Source: Rhodocyclaceae bacterium
Lineage (GTDB): Bacteria > Pseudomonadota > Gammaproteobacteria > Burkholderiales > Rhodocyclaceae
DNA: 64,000 bases
Assembly: GCA_013791905.1 (NCBI GenBank)
Contig: VMSX01000030.1
Coordinates: forward strand, 104,741-168,740
Direction: 5' to 3'
In this document: piece by piece, positions 61,627-64,000 of the stretch
Position numbering within the stretch: the stretch's first letter is position 1
Layout: each line of letters opens with the position of its first letter
The notes under the pieces: model-generated
Seen by the model: the letters and a program-made list of their open reading frames with translations, nothing else
Told to the model about the DNA's origin: nothing
Databases searched by the model: none
Translations under genes and position numbers: made by a program

Positions 61627-64000
61627 ATGGCCAAGCTCAAACGCGTACAGGATGCCGGTAACGAAAGCATCCGCACCGGACTCTCCGAGGAGTGCATCCG
61701 CCTGGCATTCCTTGACAATCTTTTCTATGTTCAGGGGCGCTTCCTTGAAGTAGCCGCGCCCGATGATATGTACAAGGCGCTGGCCTACACAGTGCGTGAC
61801 CGTTTGTTGCACCGCTGGGTCAGCACGATCCGCACCTACCAACAGGTCAATCCGCGCACGGTCTGCTATCTCTCGGCCGAATATCTGCCGGGCCCATTTC
61901 TCGGCAATAACCTGCTCAATCTCGGCATCGAAGAGCCCACCCGCCGTGCGCTGGCCGGGCTCGGCGTCGATCTGGATGAACTGATCGAGCATGAAGAAGA
62001 GCCGGGGCTGGGCAATGGCGGCCTCGGTCGCCTCGCCGCCTGTTTCATGGATTCGCTGGCGACGCTGCAGATTTCCGCGATCAGCTATGGCATCCGTTAC
62101 GAGTTCGGCATCTTCACCCAGGCCATCCGCGACGGCAAGCAGGTCGAGACCACTGACAACTGGTTGCGTTACGGGAATCCCTGGGAAGTGCGGCGGCCCA
62201 ATGTCGCCTATGAGGTGAAGCTCGGTGGTCACACCGAACAGTATGTCGATGAGCATGACCGCTTCCGCGTGCGCTGGGTACCTGGCGAGACCTTTCTCGG
62301 CGTGGCCATCGACACGCCCATCCTCGGGCACGGTGTCAGCACGGTGAATCTGTTGCGCCTGTGGAGCGCCGAGGCCGCCGAGGGCTTTGATTTCCATGCC
62401 TTCAATCGCGGTGACTACTATGGCGCGGTGACGCGCGAGGTGCGCTCGGAAACCATCAGCAAGGTGCTTTACCCCAACGACGAGCCGGAAATCGGCAAGC
62501 GCCTGCGTCTCCTGCAGCAGCATTTCTTTGTCACCTGTTCGTTGCAGGACATGTTGCGCATCCATCGCAGCACCGGTCTGCCGATCGAGGACTTCCACAA
62601 GAAATTCAGCGTGCAGCTCAATGACACGCATCCGGCCATCGCGGTGGCGGAACTGATGCGCCTGCTGATCGACAAGGAAGGACTGGACTGGGATGTGGCA
62701 TGGAACGTGACGCGTCATACCTTTGCCTATACCAATCACACCCTGCTGCCCGAGGCGCTGGAAAAATGGTCGATCGCCCTGTTCGAGAACCTGCTGCCGC
62801 GCCATCTGGAAATCATTTATGAAATCAACGCGCACTTCCTCGACGATGTGCGCCTGCATTTTCCGTTCGACAGCAGTCGCGTGGAACGACTCTCGATCAT
62901 CGACGAAAGTGGCCCGCGCCATGTGCGCATGGCGCATCTGGCCTGCGCCGGCAGCTTCGCCATCAACGGCGTCGCCGAATTGCACAGTCGCCTGCTCAAG
63001 GAAACCGTGCTGCGCGATTTTTACGAGATGTGGCCGGAGAAATTCCAGAACAAGACCAATGGCGTCACGCCGCGCCGCTTCATGATGCTCAGCAACCCCG
63101 GTCTGGCCAGCCTGCTGACCGAAACCATCGGTTCCGACTGGGAAAATGACCTGTTGAAGCTGCGGGCGCTGGAAGGCTATGCCGACGATCCGGCGTTCCA
63201 GGAACGCTGGCGGCAGATCAAGCGCGAGTGCAAGCTGCGCATGGCCGCAACCATCGCTAAACGTTGCAACGTGCAGGTCGATCCGGCCAGTCTCTATGAC
63301 GTGCAGGCCAAACGCATTCATGAATACAAGCGCCAGCACCTTAATGTGCTGCACATCATCACTCTCTACAACCGCATCAAGCTCAATCCGGCTGCGGATA
63401 TCGTGCCGCGCACTTTCATCTTCGGTGGTAAATCGGCTCCGGGTTACGCGATGGCCAAGTTGATGATCCAACTGATTATCGCGGTGGGCGAGGTGGTGAA
63501 TCGAGACCCCGATGTTGCCGGCCGGCTGAAGGTGGTGTTCCTGCCCAATTTCAGCGTCAAGCTGGGGCATGGGCTCTACCCGGCCGCAGATCTGTCGCAG
63601 CAAATTTCGACCGCCGGCAAGGAGGCATCGGGCACCGGCAACATGAAGTTCTCGATGAACGGTGCACTCACCATCGGCACGCTCGATGGGGCCAATGTCG
63701 AAATTCGCGAAGAGGTTGGCGCCGACAATTTCTTCCTCTTCGGCCTCACTGCCGAGGAGGTGGAGCGCACGCTGGCTGATGGCTACCGGCCGCGGGACAT
63801 TTACAACGGCAATCCGGAACTCAAGGGCGTCATCGACCTGATCGGCAGCGGCCTGTTTTCGCACGGCGACCGCGGCGTGTTTCAGCCGCTGATCGACAAC
63901 CTGCTGCAGCATGATCCCTATCTGTTGCTTGCCGACTATGCTGCCTATATCGCCTGTCAGGAGCAGGTCAGCGCGGCTTATCGCGACCCGGTCGGCTGGA
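61627..64000 (+). CDS. glgP: glycogen phosphorylase (3' end outside window)
   Basis: It releases glucose 1-phosphate from glycogen ends with PLP as cofactor. The frame is open from ATG 61627 to the last base, 791 codons, and is missing a C-terminal piece only. Landmarks are YLSAEYLPGPFLGNNLLNLG, EEPGLGNGGLGRLAACFMDSLA (quoted in part), NDTHPAIAVAELMR, VTPRRF and the PLP lysine Lys674 in GTGNMKFSMNG. It completes a glycogen-breakdown set with GlgX and MalQ upstream. A long frame on the opposite strand is only its shadow. Confidence 0.96.
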   Translation, partial: MAKLKRVQDAGNESIRTGLSEECIRLAFLDNLFYVQGRFLEVAAPDDMYKALAYTVRDRLLHRWVSTIRTYQQVNPRTVCYLSAEYLPGPFLGNNLLNLGIEEPTRRALAGLGVDLDELIEHEEEPGLGNGGLGRLAACFMDSLATLQISAISYGIRYEFGIFTQAIRDGKQVETTDNWLRYGNPWEVRRPNVAYEVKLGGHTEQYVDEHDRFRVRWVPGETFLGVAIDTPILGHGVSTVNLLRLWSAEAAEGFDFHAFNRGDYYGAVTREVRSETISKVLYPNDEPEIGKRLRLLQQHFFVTCSLQDMLRIHRSTGLPIEDFHKKFSVQLNDTHPAIAVAELMRLLIDKEGLDWDVAWNVTRHTFAYTNHTLLPEALEKWSIALFENLLPRHLEIIYEINAHFLDDVRLHFPFDSSRVERLSIIDESGPRHVRMAHLACAGSFAINGVAELHSRLLKETVLRDFYEMWPEKFQNKTNGVTPRRFMMLSNPGLASLLTETIGSDWENDLLKLRALEGYADDPAFQERWRQIKRECKLRMAATIAKRCNVQVDPASLYDVQAKRIHEYKRQHLNVLHIITLYNRIKLNPAADIVPRTFIFGGKSAPGYAMAKLMIQLIIAVGEVVNRDPDVAGRLKVVFLPNFSVKLGHGLYPAADLSQQISTAGKEASGTGNMKFSMNGALTIGTLDGANVEIREEVGADNFFLFGLTAEEVERTLADGYRPRDIYNGNPELKGVIDLIGSGLFSHGDRGVFQPLIDNLLQHDPYLLLADYAAYIACQEQVSAAYRDPVGW

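Noticed and set aside
61201-63912. 903-codon open frame on the minus strand
   Set aside because: It is the shadow of glgP; the plus-strand frame has all phosphorylase motifs, and the minus-strand translation has no recognisable domain.

Overview
The window is GC-rich chromosomal DNA of a betaproteobacterium. The closest relatives suggested by gene content are sulfur-oxidising Rhodocyclales/Nitrosomonadales-type organisms; this is an inference from gene families and order, not a search result. Pointers are the hpnC-hpnD-hpnE squalene genes, tig-clpP-clpX-lon-ppiD order, an AroA-Cmk fusion, short OmpA-family proteins, cyanophycin synthetases with their DUF1854/ABC partners, and a sox cluster. 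No rRNA, CRISPR array, prophage or insertion sequence was seen.

Layout. 1-3.6 kb: end of a methyltransferase gene, then two tightly packed divergent pairs, mnmH/selD (selenium tRNA modification) and tesA/ybbA-like. 3.6-6.7 kb: a large hybrid histidine kinase. 6.9-9.9 kb: hpnE, hpnD and hpnC (squalene for hopanoids). 10-18 kb: tRNA-Leu, then tig, clpP, clpX, lon (with a clear sigma-32 promoter), tRNA-Val and ppiD, a protein-folding and proteolysis block. 18-24.3 kb: fabI, an orphan peptide-type binding lipoprotein, ubiG, an OmpA-like gene and an mtaD-type deaminase. 24.4-40.6 kb: a long forward run gyrA-serC-pheA-hisC-tyrA-aroA/cmk-rpsA-ihfB-lapA-lapB-hldE(kinase)-hldD-cysM-exonuclease, with many stop/start overlaps. 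40.6-53.5 kb: a storage block, with malQ and glgX for glycogen and a DUF1854 protein plus ABC transporter divergent from two tandem cyanophycin synthetase genes. 53.6-61.5 kb: a thiosulfate-oxidation cluster soxY-soxZ-soxXA(fused)-soxB-yeeE-DUF302-dsbC-like, preceded by about 0.9 kb without convincing genes and by a divergent DsrE-like lipoprotein. 61.6-64 kb: glycogen phosphorylase, running off the window.

The genes suggest a cell that stores glycogen and cyanophycin and oxidises thiosulfate by a Sox system without soxCD here. In families where this arrangement is understood, that leads to stored sulfur rather than complete oxidation to sulfate. SoxX and SoxA are one three-haem polypeptide.

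The most unusual signal not explained by genes is a dispersed short repeat with the head AAAGTCGGCGCTGGC. About ten copies lie in the window, most of them inside coding sequences and in frame, where they add peptides such as KVGAGG...ASAGSPR to HpnE (twice), AroA and LapB. One intergenic copy forms a rho-independent terminator. Other points of note are the missing standard start codon of the yeeE gene, a perfect 42-bp palindrome between ppiD and fabI, and a cyanophycin synthetase whose ATP-binding loop has decayed.
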